The position numbers were made by a program, and so were the translations under genes. From Combretum micranthum (lineage: Eukaryota > Streptophyta > Magnoliopsida > Myrtales > Combretaceae), in contig JAMXBD010000576.1 of the NCBI GenBank assembly GCA_024138025.1, forward strand, positions 248,001 through 312,000: a stretch of 64,000 bases of DNA, read 5' to 3'. Each line of letters starts with the position of its first letter. The first letter of the stretch is position 1. The notes beneath the pieces are model-generated. The model was not told the DNA's origin, ran no database searches, and was given only the letters and a program-made list of their open reading frames with translations. This document shows, piece after piece, positions 42,620 to 55,702 of the stretch.

Positions 42620-45600
42620 TATTTCAATCCTTCTTTAAGAAGCCATATATACCATTAATTACACATTATAATTTCAAGTTAGAAACCAAGCAAATTCCTC
42701 CCCTCTTTCCTTTATCTTTCACGCCAGCTTTGGGGTTTGTATAGGCTGCCATTTATTTATTTGTATCTCATTTAAAGAGTCTTTAACTCATTCTATCTTT
42801 CTCTCTCATTCACACATCAAACCTTTATTATTCCTTACACTTTCCTCTCTATTTTTCCTCTCTTTCTCTCTTCATTTGTTCTTGTGTAAGAATACTTGCT
42901 GCCCCTATCTAATAAATGAGCTCCCACACATATTTCTTCAAGATCCTTTGGTAAAACTCTTGTCTAAAGCTTCCATAGATGATATAGATAAAGTATAGTG
43001 AGAGTTTCATGCATCAAATGACCTTCCGTAAGTTTAAAAGCTAAGGATAATGATGCCAAAATGAAACACTCCTCTTATCCATGATTATTCTCTTGTAATA
43101 TTATTATTTTCTTGCTAAAAGTAGTTATATTTTGCAGATCTAACTTTTATGTAACTTTGATTATGTTTATGTTTAGATCTATGAGTTTATAGTTTACTAC
43201 CATGGATTTCTTTTATATTTATGTTCATATTAAATGTAGATCTTAGTTTTGAATTTAAATAAAAATGGTGAAATTCGTATCTAGGCAAAACCCACATTTA
43301 AAAACCACTTTCCAAGTGTCAAAATGAAAGTTTTACTTGAAATAATGAAGGCTTAATGTATATATATCATCAAGACTTCATTTTATATGGTTCAAAGGTG
43401 ATTTTCAAAGATTATATTTCAAAACAAAACTCTATTTTCGGATCTAGACAAAGGCATAACTTAAAAACATGTTTTCCAACTCAAAAATGAAGTTTTTATT
43501 CAAGATATGAAAGGCTCTTAGGATAGGATATGTAAGGGATGAATTTTCATAAGTTTAGATGGATTTTATCAAAAGATATGTCCAAAAAAAAAATTTTGTA
43601 AATTCGGATCTCAATCAAGACTACTTTTGGAAACCCATTTTTCAACACAAAAATGAAGGTTTTGTTTAAAAAATGAAAGGCTTAAGGGATAGGTATCAAT
43701 AGGAGATGTTTTTGATCAGTAAATGGTAGATCTACTAGTAGAAATTCTCAAAATAAGAAGAGATTATAAAATATAAAATTTGAGTTTTATCCTAACTTTG
43801 TGAAATTCGGATGGTTTCAATATCATGCCTTAAAAACCCTTTTATCAACTCAAAACTTGTGTTTTATATGAAAAATGAAGAGTATAGGTCATAGATATCA
43901 TCAAGTAAAGATTTTTATAAGCTAAGATGGGATTTGCTAAGAAAAACATGTAGAACAAGGAGTAGAAATAAAGTAAGAAAATTTGAGTTGTTTGTCATCT
44001 TAAGAAATTCGTAATTTTGGAGTAAGGTCATGAAAATACCTATTTTCCAAACTCAAAATGAAAGTTTTATCTAAGAAATGAAGTCCTTAGTGGCTAGGTA
44101 TTGTTGAGCCTTAATTTTCTAAGTATCAAATGAGTTTACTTAAAGGAATCACCACAAAAACAATTTTTACAAAATTCGGATTTTGGGATGAACCATATTT
44201 AAAAACATGTTTACAAAGTGTAAAATAGAAATTTTTATTGAAAAACAATGGCCTTAAGGAATATACATAATGAAGGCTTAATTTTAACAAGAATAAATAA
44301 ATTTTATCAAGGAATTTTTCTAAAAAAAGTAGGGATTGTTAAGACTACAAGACTAGCCTTTCTAAGATGATTTTTCATAAAGCCTTACAAAGAAAAAGTT
44401 TTCTAAAAATTTCTTTTATTCAATATCATCAAGAACATGTACATATATATCTCATGACATATCATCTATGATAGTAACTTGTTCATATTGCATGAATACT
44501 TGCTTTGGATAGTGAAAACTTCTTGAACTTTCACAAAATCAATTTACTAAAATAGTTTTCGCTACTAATATGAGCTGATCAGGTCTTTTCAAAGCTTCAA
44601 AGTTTTCAAAACTTGAAAATAATATTAGAATTAGATAGATCTTTCGAAGTAGATAGAAATCGGTATATAATTTTCCAAATTCCGAGTTAAAATGACCAAG
44701 TTATGGCCGTTTTAAGTTGGAATTCCCGCATATGAAGAATTACGAATTTGATAGTTTGTATAAGATAGAGTGGATTAGTTTTGAATTGACATACTCATTT
44801 GGGTATTTCTTTCCTTAGGTGTCTTTGCTTTCAAGGATTCGTTGCCACCTGACTATTACGATTAAAAGACCGGAATCCAATGAATATGTGAGTTTTCCTC
44901 TTATTTTGATACCTTGTTTGTGCTTGTAGCTAGTTGCATTAGAATTATAGGAACAAGATAAAAACCGATATGAATGGGATGAGATAGATAATGAGACTTT
45001 GATGTATGTATGCCAAAGAAAACTAAAGCATATCAAAACCATGATTCTATTGGATAACTGCACTGTTCATATTATTTCTGTTTATGTGTATGATATTGGT
45101 TGGTCACCCTAAAGAATGTATGAATAGTTTGACCTAAGCAAAAATAAATTGGTCATGCATCGCATTGAGTCAAGTTGCATTTGGTAGCGTGCTACTCCTA
45201 CGCAGGTCGATCGGTATGGTCCGAGGACTCGTTTGGAGAATGAGACTCAAAATTAGAGTTCATTCATAGGGAACTAAGGCGCACCGGGGATGCATCCCAT
45301 GTATGAGCCTAGCCGAGTCGAATGCTATGATCCTGGGGAGCTTAAGGACCAGCAGCGGTCATGTAGACTTTCAATACCATCCCTAACCCTAGATACGGAG
45401 GGCCTAAATCCTTTCTGTTTATGGGTTCCAGATACCTCTACATAATTGTCTGCTCATGTGTTTGTTCATGCATAGCATATGGATGATTTATAACTTGCTT
45501 ATATTGGTACGAAATTAAGGGAATTCTCACTAAGCTAGTATAGCTTATACCCTAATAGATGTTTGAATAAACAAGTTATCTCAAGAATGCTATGTGAGAA

Positions 45601-45934
45601 CCGAGATGGTTGAAGCCGAGTATGACTTCAGAATTTAGGGCAGAAAGTAAGAATACTTGAAGATATTAGTTAGGTATTGTGAATTGCTTTGTAATAGTTT
45701 TATGTAGTGAAGTCTTTTGATGAATTGTAAATCGAAGTATAGTGAATTGTATTTCCTTTACATTGTTGCTCAAGTTGTATCAATATAAAATATATCACTC
45801 CGACGTGTCTCCTCCATGTGTTAGATACCTTGTACATAGTATGAAAGCCTTCGCATGACTGAGGCAGTCATTCCTCAGCTTTAATATTGTGTACGGCGGA
45901 CTTCCACGTTTAGGATACCCTTTGGAGCATGACA
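42620..45934 (+). mobile_element. T2-type LTR, plus strand (part 2 of 2)
   Basis: This continues the LTR of 38236-39127 after the inserted LTR and ends GGAGCATGACA at 45934. It includes hairpin 1 (about 44676-44725), CTGCTCATGTG (near 45462) and CTCACTAAGCTAGTATAGC followed by TTATACCC. Stem-loops 2 and 3 are poorly kept. Total LTR length without the insert is about 4.2 kb. Confidence 0.7.
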
Positions 45935-47817
45935 TAGGGGGTTTAGCTAGTTACGAATTTTATAAAATTTTAAGGAATGAAAACATTGTTTAATCTATAC
46001 TTTGAAACCTTTCCTTGTTTTAGGATTATACCTTGATAAATTTCATTTATCCTTGTCAAAATTGGGTCTTTATTACATGTATCCCCTAGGACTCCTATTT
46101 TTCCATTAAAATCCTCATTTTAGCACAAGGAAATAAGTATTTAAATAAAGGTTATTTCTAAATCCGAATTTTGGAAATCCATATTTGAGATTGTTTTTTT
46201 GTAAAACTTATTTAATCTTTCTAAAATTAATTCCTAACCAAACCTACTCCTTAAGGCTTCTATTTCTTTAATAGAAATCTTATTTTGGGGTTGAAAAATA
46301 GGTGTTCACATATCAAGCCTTCCTTATTAGGAATTTTAAGCTTGTTGTTGGGATTGAAACATAATGTTAACATAACTTTTGTAAACTTTTTTTGTTTTAA
46401 AAATATCCCTTAGTAGACCTAAGCTTCACTCATCAAAACCACTTATTTATGATACTTATTCCCTAAGCCTTTTATTTTAATGTAAAATACTCATTTTGAA
46501 GTTGAAAAATAGCTTTTTTATATAGGATTCTTTTTAGATCCGAATTTCCAAAAAATATTTTTGTTGAAACTAAAATAGATCTTAAGCTTTCTAACATATT
46601 CCCACTATTATCATGCTACTACAAGTCCTTTATGTATATAAAACAAAAATCTAAGACATTTATGTACTCAAAACAACTAGATCTAGTTTATTATACTAGT
46701 CATAAATGCAAATGCACTATGATCATTATGTAGATACGGTTAAATGATGAATACATGCACAAAACATTAATAATAACAACATAACTCAATAATAAAGCAA
46801 AATAATAGCAAAATGACTTAAATAACAAGATCCACAACATTGTGATGGCAAGGATCTCATGTTCAAGTGTTTCTACATCCCAGCATAAAGCTCATGAGGA
46901 TTTTGAGAGGAATCACACATGTATGATCTTGCAATTACATGTTTTTAAGGTAGTAGGGTGTAGATCGATTACGTATTAGATGTGTGGAGTAAGAAAAATT
47001 GAAGACAAATGCATGTGTGTGTGTGTGTGTGTGTGTGTGTAGGAGGGTCACGGCAATAAGGAGAGGAAGAGAGGGAGAGAAAACCAAAATGTAAGAGTTT
47101 CTTTAGAGAAAAAGAGAGGATATATTAGGGTTTGTGTAATAAAAGAAGGAATAAATAAAGCAAATTGAGAGGGAGAAAAGAGGGAGGGGCACTGGTTCAC
47201 TAAGGGGGAGAGAGAGGAAGATGTGTGATAATTTTGTGTAATAAAATTCAAAATTTAAAAATATATTATGTAATAAAATGTATTGGAAAGGTAAATGTAA
47301 GGAAAATAATGTAATATTGTAAGAATATATTGTAAAGATGTAAGAATAGGGTATGGATGGTTGTACTTATGAATAGTGTTATTAGAAATAAAAAAGTAGA
47401 TTAGACAATTAAAGTGCCGGTAGTAATGAAAATATGATAAAAATCTATAACTGCAACTTTTATAATCCGAAAAATTATATAACTGATATATTTGAAAATC
47501 TTATGAAATTACGAGTCTAACGGTACTAATAACATATTTTTAGTATCTCAGGTCCCAGGACATGCTTTTCAAAATCTGTATCCGAGCGGATTCGAAGTAG
47601 GTCGAAAATTCATTAATTGGATATTTTCAAGCATCCTAATTTTATTACGAACCAATCTACACTCTCCACTCATTTTTCGACTTCTTGGTTTAAGAACACG
47701 GGGTTGCCAAATCTAAACTGCTAGGGTTTCCTGGGAATTTGTTGATTAGGGTTTTCGGTTGATTTTTCTGTTTAGGGTTTGAACTTGAATTTACCCTATA
47801 AAAAATAGGGGTTTACA
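45935..47817 (-). mobile_element. T2 LTR fragment, minus strand, sister of 31026-33091
   Basis: The sequence follows 31026-33091 closely from TAGTTACGAATTTTA to the terminal GGGGTTTACA. It lacks the 167-bp duplication and has a long GT microsatellite (47012-47041). It ends exactly at the LTR start. By orientation and position it could be the remnant 5' LTR of the minus-strand element whose 3' LTR ends at 33091. Confidence 0.8.
47012..47041. repeat. GT microsatellite
   Basis: About 14 GT dinucleotides within the T2 LTR. The sister LTR has a shorter version near 32100-32120. Confidence 0.9.
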
Positions 47818-48126
47818 TGCGTGGTTTAAGGATAGTTATGGAAGACAAAAATAAAGTTTATATGTTTTATTTGTTTAAGTATGTTTTAAGATTTTGGTTT
47901 CTTTTATGATATAAAACTTGGTTATTGTTAGCTTTGGTTTATATCAACAAGATTTTCTTTTTCACGTGTTTGTTTTTCATGAGATATTTTAAATAGGTAT
48001 CCTTTATGAGAACATTGGAGATTTGTATTTTGTTTATTTGTGATTTAGAGTTTTATAGTCTTGGCATGTTCTTATAAAGAGAATGGCACGTGGAGAATTA
48101 TAATGCCTCTAGATTAGGGCATTACA
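47818..48126 (+). mobile_element. T1-family LTR tail fragment
   Basis: The segment ends GGCACGTGGAG...GCCTCTAGATTAGGGCATTACA, the T1 LTR end, followed by GTATCAACGC, which resembles a degraded PBS. The rest of this element is not recognisable downstream. Confidence 0.55.
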
Positions 48127-49584
48127 GTATCAACGCTTGAAGTGATTTAAAAGAGAAATTAATGCTTTGCAAATTGAGTCAAATAAGGTATAAATACTTG
48201 ACTATTGGGGAAAATTAAAGAAAGTTGATTGAAAACTAATCAAAATATTGGTACCTTAAATGAATTTGTAAAACGTTGATATCTCATTTAATTTATTTTG
48301 TAAAACTTGATACCTCTTTTTAACCATTTAAAACATTGATACCTTAAATGAGTTGACTGGAATAATTTATCCCTACATTCATATCTCTATTTTTTTTTCC
48401 TTTTATCTTTATAAATCTAATAACTCAAAAATATCAAATTTTTGAAAAATCAAATTTAGAAATTTTTATCTTTCTATGTAGCTATTTTTTTCCCAATAAA
48501 AGATATAGTTATCATTGTAAAATATGAATGAATTTTGCCAACATCTTATCTCATAAAAGCAAGTCAATCAGACTACAATAACACTCCGAGAAGACCCGGT
48601 AACGTATCTTTGGGTTCCAGGACATGGAACCTTGTTCAAATTCAATATAAGACACGTTGGGAGAAACAAATTGTCATAGCGCATCAACATTATAGGCACC
48701 ACAATTAACAGAATCATTAGAATTGCATATAGAGGCGAAAGGTGAAAATGTTTATTTATATGGAATATATACATTATATATATTCAAATATTTCCAGCAA
48801 ATATATAAAACCACAATCGAAACGCCAATAACAGCAAACCGTCTTATGATCATGATGAACTTAACGTCTTGTTTATAAAGGCACCCGAGCGATGATGTTA
48901 TACAATACAGACGGTAAATTAGTGCTTGGTTCCTAGTCTGGGTAACACAAGCAAGCAGAACCCACGTAGGGCTGGCTATGTTCTCACATAAAGAGACAAC
49001 ATAAAAAGCCCAAAAAGAACGAGCTAGCTCTGACCAAAGTGTTTATCATGTAATGTTAAAGGAAGTTGTTTTCGATTAATTTAGTCTTTTAACAAATAAG
49101 TATCTACTGAATCTGACAGGAAGTCAAGAACCGAAAGGATTTTAAAAATTATTATTTTTTTTTTTTTTTACATTGTAATGGCGCTTTATTAGTTACGACT
49201 ACTGTATACTTTTTAAGAGACACATATATAGTTGGATATATAGAGGAAAATTCGTGATATAATATGAAATTTCATGTTCTACCAAACTTTAGGGAAGCAA
49301 ATTTTATAATTTATTCGTTCATCTCTAAAATCATTTGCTATGTGACTGCTATATCTATTTTACAACCACTGTAATAAGGAATTGTTGTGATTTAGATTGG
49401 TGAAACATGTGTCTATTGACTAATCTGAAAAAAATTATCTAAAATCAAGGAAGATGATTTTAGTTATCTAATTATCAATATAATATCACATTTAAATCCA
49501 CAACTCATATTTTTTTTTTCATAATCGCATCATGGAGACGCAATTTAATAAAACGTATAACATTGGATCGCATGTTATAAATAC

Positions 49585-49627
49585 GATTCACATATCAATG
49601 GCATGTTTGAAAAACGATATGTGAATC
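49585..49627. repeat. Short inverted repeat with perfect 12-bp arms
   Basis: GATTCACATATC (49585-49596) and GATATGTGAATC (49616-49627) are exact reverse complements with a 19-nt loop. They lie in a 200-bp stretch with repeated ATCGCAT/ATGCGAT motifs. Confidence 0.7.
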
Positions 49628-52513
49628 TCCTATCAAAAATGCGATTAACAAAAGTTATCACTTAACAAGTGAATCGCATCTTAAATATGTGACTCATGTA
49701 TTGTAATTAAAATCGTATTTTTAATACGTGATTTTGTGTAGATATGTTGATAATTATTTTTATATAATTTGTATTTGCGTAATTTTTTTAACGGATTGAT
49801 ATAATACAATTTCTTCTAATTTATATTATTTAAAAGTTTGCAGCTGTCCCTTTTTACATAAAACAAGGTTAATTTGGTATTTTATTGTCTGAATAAGGTT
49901 GGATTGATCGTTTTTGTCTTCTATATATTTCGTGATTGCGGTCCGGGAGAGTTTAATTTTCTACATTAAAGTCATCCTTGCTAAGTCTTTGTTTATGGAT
50001 TTTATATATATATAAACACACACTTGCTAATTTGGATTGTATATTTGATTCACTATTTCTTTTGATTACTGTTATTATCAGTACGATATATGCTCAACTC
50101 AATGTGCTCTGGTAAGCAGGTTCATGTTGTCTTGAAATAAGAAATTTTCTTTTATATTTTTTTCCCTCACAAATTCCTAAAGCTATTGTAGATGAAACAC
50201 AAATCAGAGTACATGAAGTTGCTGACGAGATTACAAGGTAATTTATTACACTTGAAAACTATACTAAAATAATTATAGAAAAATGCTCAATTTATGAAGT
50301 ATATATTTTTACACACTTTGAAAAATCTTAAACCAGATAATTTTTCGTCCAGCATAATAACAGGATGATATCTTGTATTACTCTAGTTTTGCAATTTTTA
50401 AGCAGATTCATTACTTGATTTGAACCATATATATATTATATATATATATATATATTGATAAAGTCATAACTAAAATCAACAAAAATCTTTAAATCAAATG
50501 ATCATATATGTTGAGGCAAAAAAAAAAAATATGTTCATATAGGTTGAGAAAATAATTATAAATGTATATTTATGAAAAATATCAGCATAATATATATTAG
50601 AAGATATTTTGATGAATCTTTAACTAAATCAACAATATCTTCTAATCAAATAATAAAATCAGTTGATAAAACAATTATGAATGTATATTTGGGGGTAATA
50701 CATGCCTACCAACCTTGTAAAAGAATTACCAAAATATCAATTATGGAAAATTAATTACCATATTACTAAGGCAAATCAGATGTTATAAATGCGATATTTT
50801 AAAAGTATAAAAATCACATTTATAACCTATGAAAAATCTAGATTTTCAAAGAAAATTTGAAATTGCATTTATTATCTATGATCTTCAAAAGAATACCATT
50901 TCTGTAAGGCATTTTAGATATTCGATTATTATATAAAATAAAAAATTAAATATCTTACATATAATTTTACATTAATATTTATATAATAAATTTATATAAT
51001 TATTATTTGGGATAAAAAATTTTGTAACAAATTGATAAATAGACAAATATCTTACACACACAAACACACACATATATACATAAGAGCAGCTTAATATATA
51101 TATTATAAGTGAAAATATATTAAATTTTCCCGTGTAACATTTTTTTTTTTCGTTAATTAAAATTTCTCGTGTAACACTTTCCTAGTGCATAATTGCAGAA
51201 TTTTTAAAATACAAATATATATATATTTATATTTTTTAATTGCGAGGGGATAGTGTTGTAATTAATCGAAAGGGTATATGATTATAACGTACGTAACTCA
51301 AATCAATTGGCGAGATGAACAGCTAATATGTGGTTGGTATTGTAATAATCAAGGGAGAACTGATAGATCCTGATGGGAGTGAGACCCAACACGGCTATAA
51401 TTAATTAGGAGTGTCCATCATTTTCTAGAGCTGGCCTGGCCTGCAGGATCATAGTTATGACAATGAGTTGGATTACACCAATTTCATATATATCATAAAT
51501 ATCAATGATAATAATAATTAATGAGGCCAACTCTTCATTATTATATCATACAATAACAGCTAAAAAAAGTAATTTCCAAAGCAATTAGCAATATGGCTAT
51601 CTATGACAATAGTACTCCTAGGGTATACATAATATTCAATGATTTAACCTGACCACTCTTTCTTCTATCTTGTGATTCGAAAAAGACCCGGAAAGTAAAA
51701 AAACAATAATATATAATTGAGAGGAGTTGGAAGTTGGGGAAGATGCATGAACCTGAGACGCACATAGACATAGTTAATATTTGATTTAGGTTTGAGAGAC
51801 AAAAAGGGCATGCTGTCTCTCTACCACCCACGTGTCAATATGTCACTCCCCCCATCACTCTCTTTCCCCCACTCCCCACTCCCCCCCTCCTTCCCCGGCC
51901 CTCGTGTCGTTCTTCGTGTTCTCCGTCATCTTCACCTGAAGACTTCTCGATTATTCTAATTTCACTAGATTACGTTTTGATATGAGGATAAACCATTCTT
52001 TGCATATTATTATATATGGGCAATATAACATCAGTGAGTGTCCATGCCTATTGCCTGCCATCAGGCGTTTATTTATTTTTTAGTAGAAGAAAGTACCACT
52101 TATTTATTATTTATCTAAAACTTTAGTGCATCTTGCATTAGATTTTTCTATAAACAACTTAGTTTTTGTAAGATAAAATTAAAGTGGAAAAGACTTTGCA
52201 AATGCATAAATAGTAAGCACAATATCACATTCAAACATCACTAGCATCTTGAGCTTGTTCCATATACTTCAAAAGAATTTAGAGTAGGAAACTAGTATGA
52301 ATAATTTGATTTTGATTGGTTGCTACTTAAGTTCCATTTTTTATTTTTTTTTGGGAACTTAAGTTCCATTTACATAACAAGATTTAAGCCTTTATACTTC
52401 ACATTGGCTTCAAAATATGTTTGGACACATGGAAGCATATTTTTAGCATGCTGACCAAGCATTTAAAAATAGCAAGACACGCAAAGTGCGTCAAAAGACA
52501 TCCACTGAAAACT

Positions 52514-52568
52514 ATTTTTTTTTTTTTTCGTCATTCAAGGCCAAAAAAAAAAAAAAAAAAAAAAAAAA
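52514..52568. repeat. Poly-T and poly-A foldback
   Basis: A run of about 15 T is followed 16 nt later by about 27 A. It is low complexity and could fold on itself. The short lysine-rich reading frame across it is an artefact. Confidence 0.8.
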
Positions 52569-53156
52569 TGAATGTCACATCTGTCAAGTGCTTGAGTATT
52601 TGCCGTATAAGTGCCATTATTTGGTCCACCATGAAGGTTCCTACTAAGAAAAGAAGCTATTCTTTTGATACTCATGTGTAGTTGCATCTACCGAGGTTAG
52701 TTACAACAATACAAGCTTGTCCTTTAAGGATCAAAACTATGAATCAAAGCTCCCTTATTATTGCACAATTATATCGAATATGGTGAAATCTTTAATAATA
52801 ATTGCAAATCGTATGAGTTGCTTTAACAAAATAACATTTATATAACTTGTTCTTATTGTTTCTACTACGAACAATTTTACTCTTTTTAAAAACAATCTTT
52901 TATTATCCAAGAAGCGCTTTCAAATTTTACTTTTACTTTCGATGAATATGGTAATAGTTTGCTTTGAATTATTTTAGCTAGATCTTACAACTGCATTCTC
53001 TATCTCAATTCTCAAGCTCTTGTAGTTTCTCAACAGGTGAATTATCATTGTCTACTACAACTAATTCATTTTTAACCACTTCATATTACTTTTTCAATCC
53101 ATCACATTCTATTTTTAACTCACAATTGTTTTTGCATAATTCTTCATATATATTCC

Positions 53157-54390
53157 TCAATTTTTTTTTATTCTCCAATTTTTCTGGTGTTCATTGTCTT
53201 CATTTAAGTTCTCATTTCCATTCTTGCTATTGTTATACTCACTTTTAAATACATCAAACTTATTTCCTACTTCCTTCAACACAATTTTTAACATATTATT
53301 TTTCTTTTGCATTTTAATCATTTTCTTATGTAATTGGTCATAAATATATATGGATTCATTATATGAAGGATTGGATGGTGAAGATACCTCATTATCTAAG
53401 GTCAAGAAGCACATATCTTTATTACAATCGCTAGAATCATCCTTGCCACATGTAGCCGTGAGTGCCTCATTTTTTTGACCCTTCGTTGGCTTTCTCAAGG
53501 CAATATTATTGTATGTGACTTGGCATGTGATATTTGTAGGAAGCTAGAAGCTTCCTATTCTCTGTCTTTGGTTTACATGTATTCCAACGTTCTCCATCTT
53601 CAATTTCTTATTGAACTTCAAAAATTTAAAATATTTTCAGTCATCGTGGTTATGTCCTCATTACCATTATCATCATCACCCACTCATCCACTTCATCATC
53701 ACTTGAGCTGGATCTTGTTGTGTTTAATGCAGCTGATCACTTCTTGGATTCTTATCCTTCTCTTTTGAGTATGCATCATTCAAAGATGTTGCTTCTTCAA
53801 TATTATGCTAAGATCATGTGCTTCTTTGATTGTGGTCCTCTTGGCTTCCCAATCATTTTGTAATGACCTAAAAAGTTTGAAATTAATTTTCACATTAGAA
53901 AGTGTCTTCCCAAGTACATTCAAAGAAACTACTATGTTTATCAACCTACTATGCATAATTATTTCACTTTGTTCCATCTTGAAATTCTCAAATTAACCAC
54001 ATAAATAGCTAATTTTTGTATCCTTAACTTTAGATTTTCCTTTATGTCTGCTTTGTAGTTTTGCATGTACATATTCTGATAAAGTCATTTTCACTCATTG
54101 CACGATGCAAATTTTTTGTAGCAATTGTATTTAAGTTCACTTTTTTCTAATAATCCTTTGTGCGATCATTTTCTCCCATATTTTCTATTTTTATTGGTCC
54201 TTTCTCTGTTGCTTCCCATACCAATCTATTATGTCGTTTAAGAAAATTTTTTATCCTCTATTTCCAATGAGGATAAATACCACCAATTAGAAGTAGTGAC
54301 CTATTTATATCTTGTCCTTCTAAAAACTCTAATGCAATTTATTTTTATGACCTTTACTCTAAAATGTGATTAAGAAAACGATTAAAGATC
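53157..54390 (-). pseudogene. Ty1/copia-type gag remnant
   Basis: Two open pieces on the minus strand resemble plant copia gag. The one at 53780-53977 has a GKTLSNVKINFKLFRSLQNDWEAK-type pattern, where the family has LGKTYTNSE...RSLP..WEAKVTAI, then IKEAHDL. The one at 53157-53498 has CFLTLDNEVSSP and a Lys-rich coiled stretch, the usual region after the zinc knuckle. The knuckle itself is lost between them. The PBS at 54393-54403 supports an element start there. No protease, integrase or RT follows to the left, so the element is truncated after gag. Confidence 0.65.
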
Positions 54391-54392
54391 AA

Positions 54393-54403
54393 CTTTGATA
54401 CCA
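54393..54403 (-). other. Primer-binding site of copia remnant
   Basis: On the minus strand TGGTATCAAAG resembles the initiator tRNA-Met site TGGTATCAGAG with one mismatch, 2 nt from the inferred LTR end. Confidence 0.6.
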
Positions 54404-54405
54404 AA

Positions 54406-55050
54406 TGAGAGTGTACTAAGCTAAAACTCAATTGGGGGGAAGAGTTTAAATTGAGTTTTAACGCAGTTTTACCAAATTGTACAAGTTATTAGTTTTTCGA
54501 AGTACAAGCAAGAATTATATGATTGTTGATATTAAAATAAGGTACAAAAAATAAAAGAAAATGTTATAAAGATTAAACACAGATATAATGTGGAGTTCGA
54601 ACCGCCCTTACTCTTAATGGACATATAATGCCTCCAATCGAGGACTATACACGCACTTTTATTGATTACTAGAAACAATACTTCACAGATTTTTCACCTC
54701 ATAGAACCACAAATACTATCATGATTTAGATCCTAATCTTAATCTGACACTTGATAACAAAATCAAATTTTATCTCAAACTCAATTCTCATCGGTGTAGT
54801 ATACTAACAAATTTGCAAATTAACATCCACTATAGCACTATGCTCTTTCTCACAAAAAAATATGTAACAAAATTTAAGAACAAATTGGCAAATACAATGG
54901 AAGATTTATATTTCTTGTAATGTTGCAAATTAAAGCTCTTGGTCCTTAATTAATTTGCTTAACAACTCATATTTATAGGCCTTCAAGAATTTAAGACATT
55001 ACACACAATCCATGAAGGACCTTTCATAAAATGCATTTACTGATCTTAGG
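54406..55050 (-). repeat. LTR of copia remnant (far end uncertain)
   Basis: The inferred LTR end, TGAGAGTG on the plus strand, adjoins the PBS. On the minus strand the body holds GGCCTATAAAT (around 54970), a plausible TATA box. I could not locate the other LTR or a target-site duplication, so the right boundary is a guess. Confidence 0.45.
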
Positions 55051-55669
55051 CTAAATGAGCCTAATGAGCTGAGCTCGGGTTCGTGAATTCTTACTGATCT
55101 TGAGCTTGAGCATATGCTTTTCAAGGTTGTTAAAACTTGACCCATTTTAAGCTCGTTAATTTGTTAAATAAGCTGAGTCCAAGTCTTCAAAATCCCACTC
55201 ATTTGTAACCCTAGGTGTATAATTGCAAAAAAATGTAAAGTTGAAGTGTAAATCATTATATTAATCCTATATATGTGTATATATATATATAATATTACAA
55301 ATCATTTCACATGCAAAGTTTACATGCCTTGTTTTAACATTTATCATATAAACTTAGTTAAAGGACTTATTTTATTTCTTATTATGTAACGAAGATTTCT
55401 TTCCATTTTTTTTCTTTTTCCACATACTTATATGGCTGAATTTCAAAGGTCACCTTCACATAATTTTATTAAACACGTTAGGTTAGCAATGTGTGAGTAT
55501 TAGTGTATCATAATCCTGAAAGAAGTAGGAAATATGTTTAGTATAAAAACTTATAGGATTTTATTAGGTTTTGAAAAACGCTAATTGGACAGGTTCGGAT
55601 TTCATAAGATTCATTCTTAACTCGTTACAATTATGTCTCTACATCTAAAATAATAGGTTACATACACAT

Positions 55670-55702
<33 letters not shown>

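Larger units (their letters stand above)
48127..53150. other. Low-copy AT-rich intergenic DNA
   Basis: I find no gene I can support in these 5 kb. It holds three imperfect copies of TTGATACCTTAAATGA-like sequence (48250-48350), hairpin repeats sharing ATGCGAT (49545-49740, 50765-50830), TA tracts (50426-50455), a G-box CACGTG (51829-51834) followed by a pyrimidine-rich tract (51845-51900), and a poly-T/poly-A pair (52514-52568). Confidence 0.5.

Noticed and set aside
45935..45960. Target-site duplication for the split LTR 38236-45934
   Set aside because: Flanks TCCTT (38231-38235) and TAGGG (45935-45939) do not match, so I do not call it a simple insertion.
48568..48774. Minus-strand ORF of 68 codons with a hydrophobic stretch
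   Set aside because: It starts with an ATG and looks somewhat membrane-like, but nothing in the sequence or surroundings supports a gene.
52421..52681. Plus-strand ORF with a poly-lysine run
   Set aside because: The lysines come from a poly-A tract; it is an artefact of low complexity.
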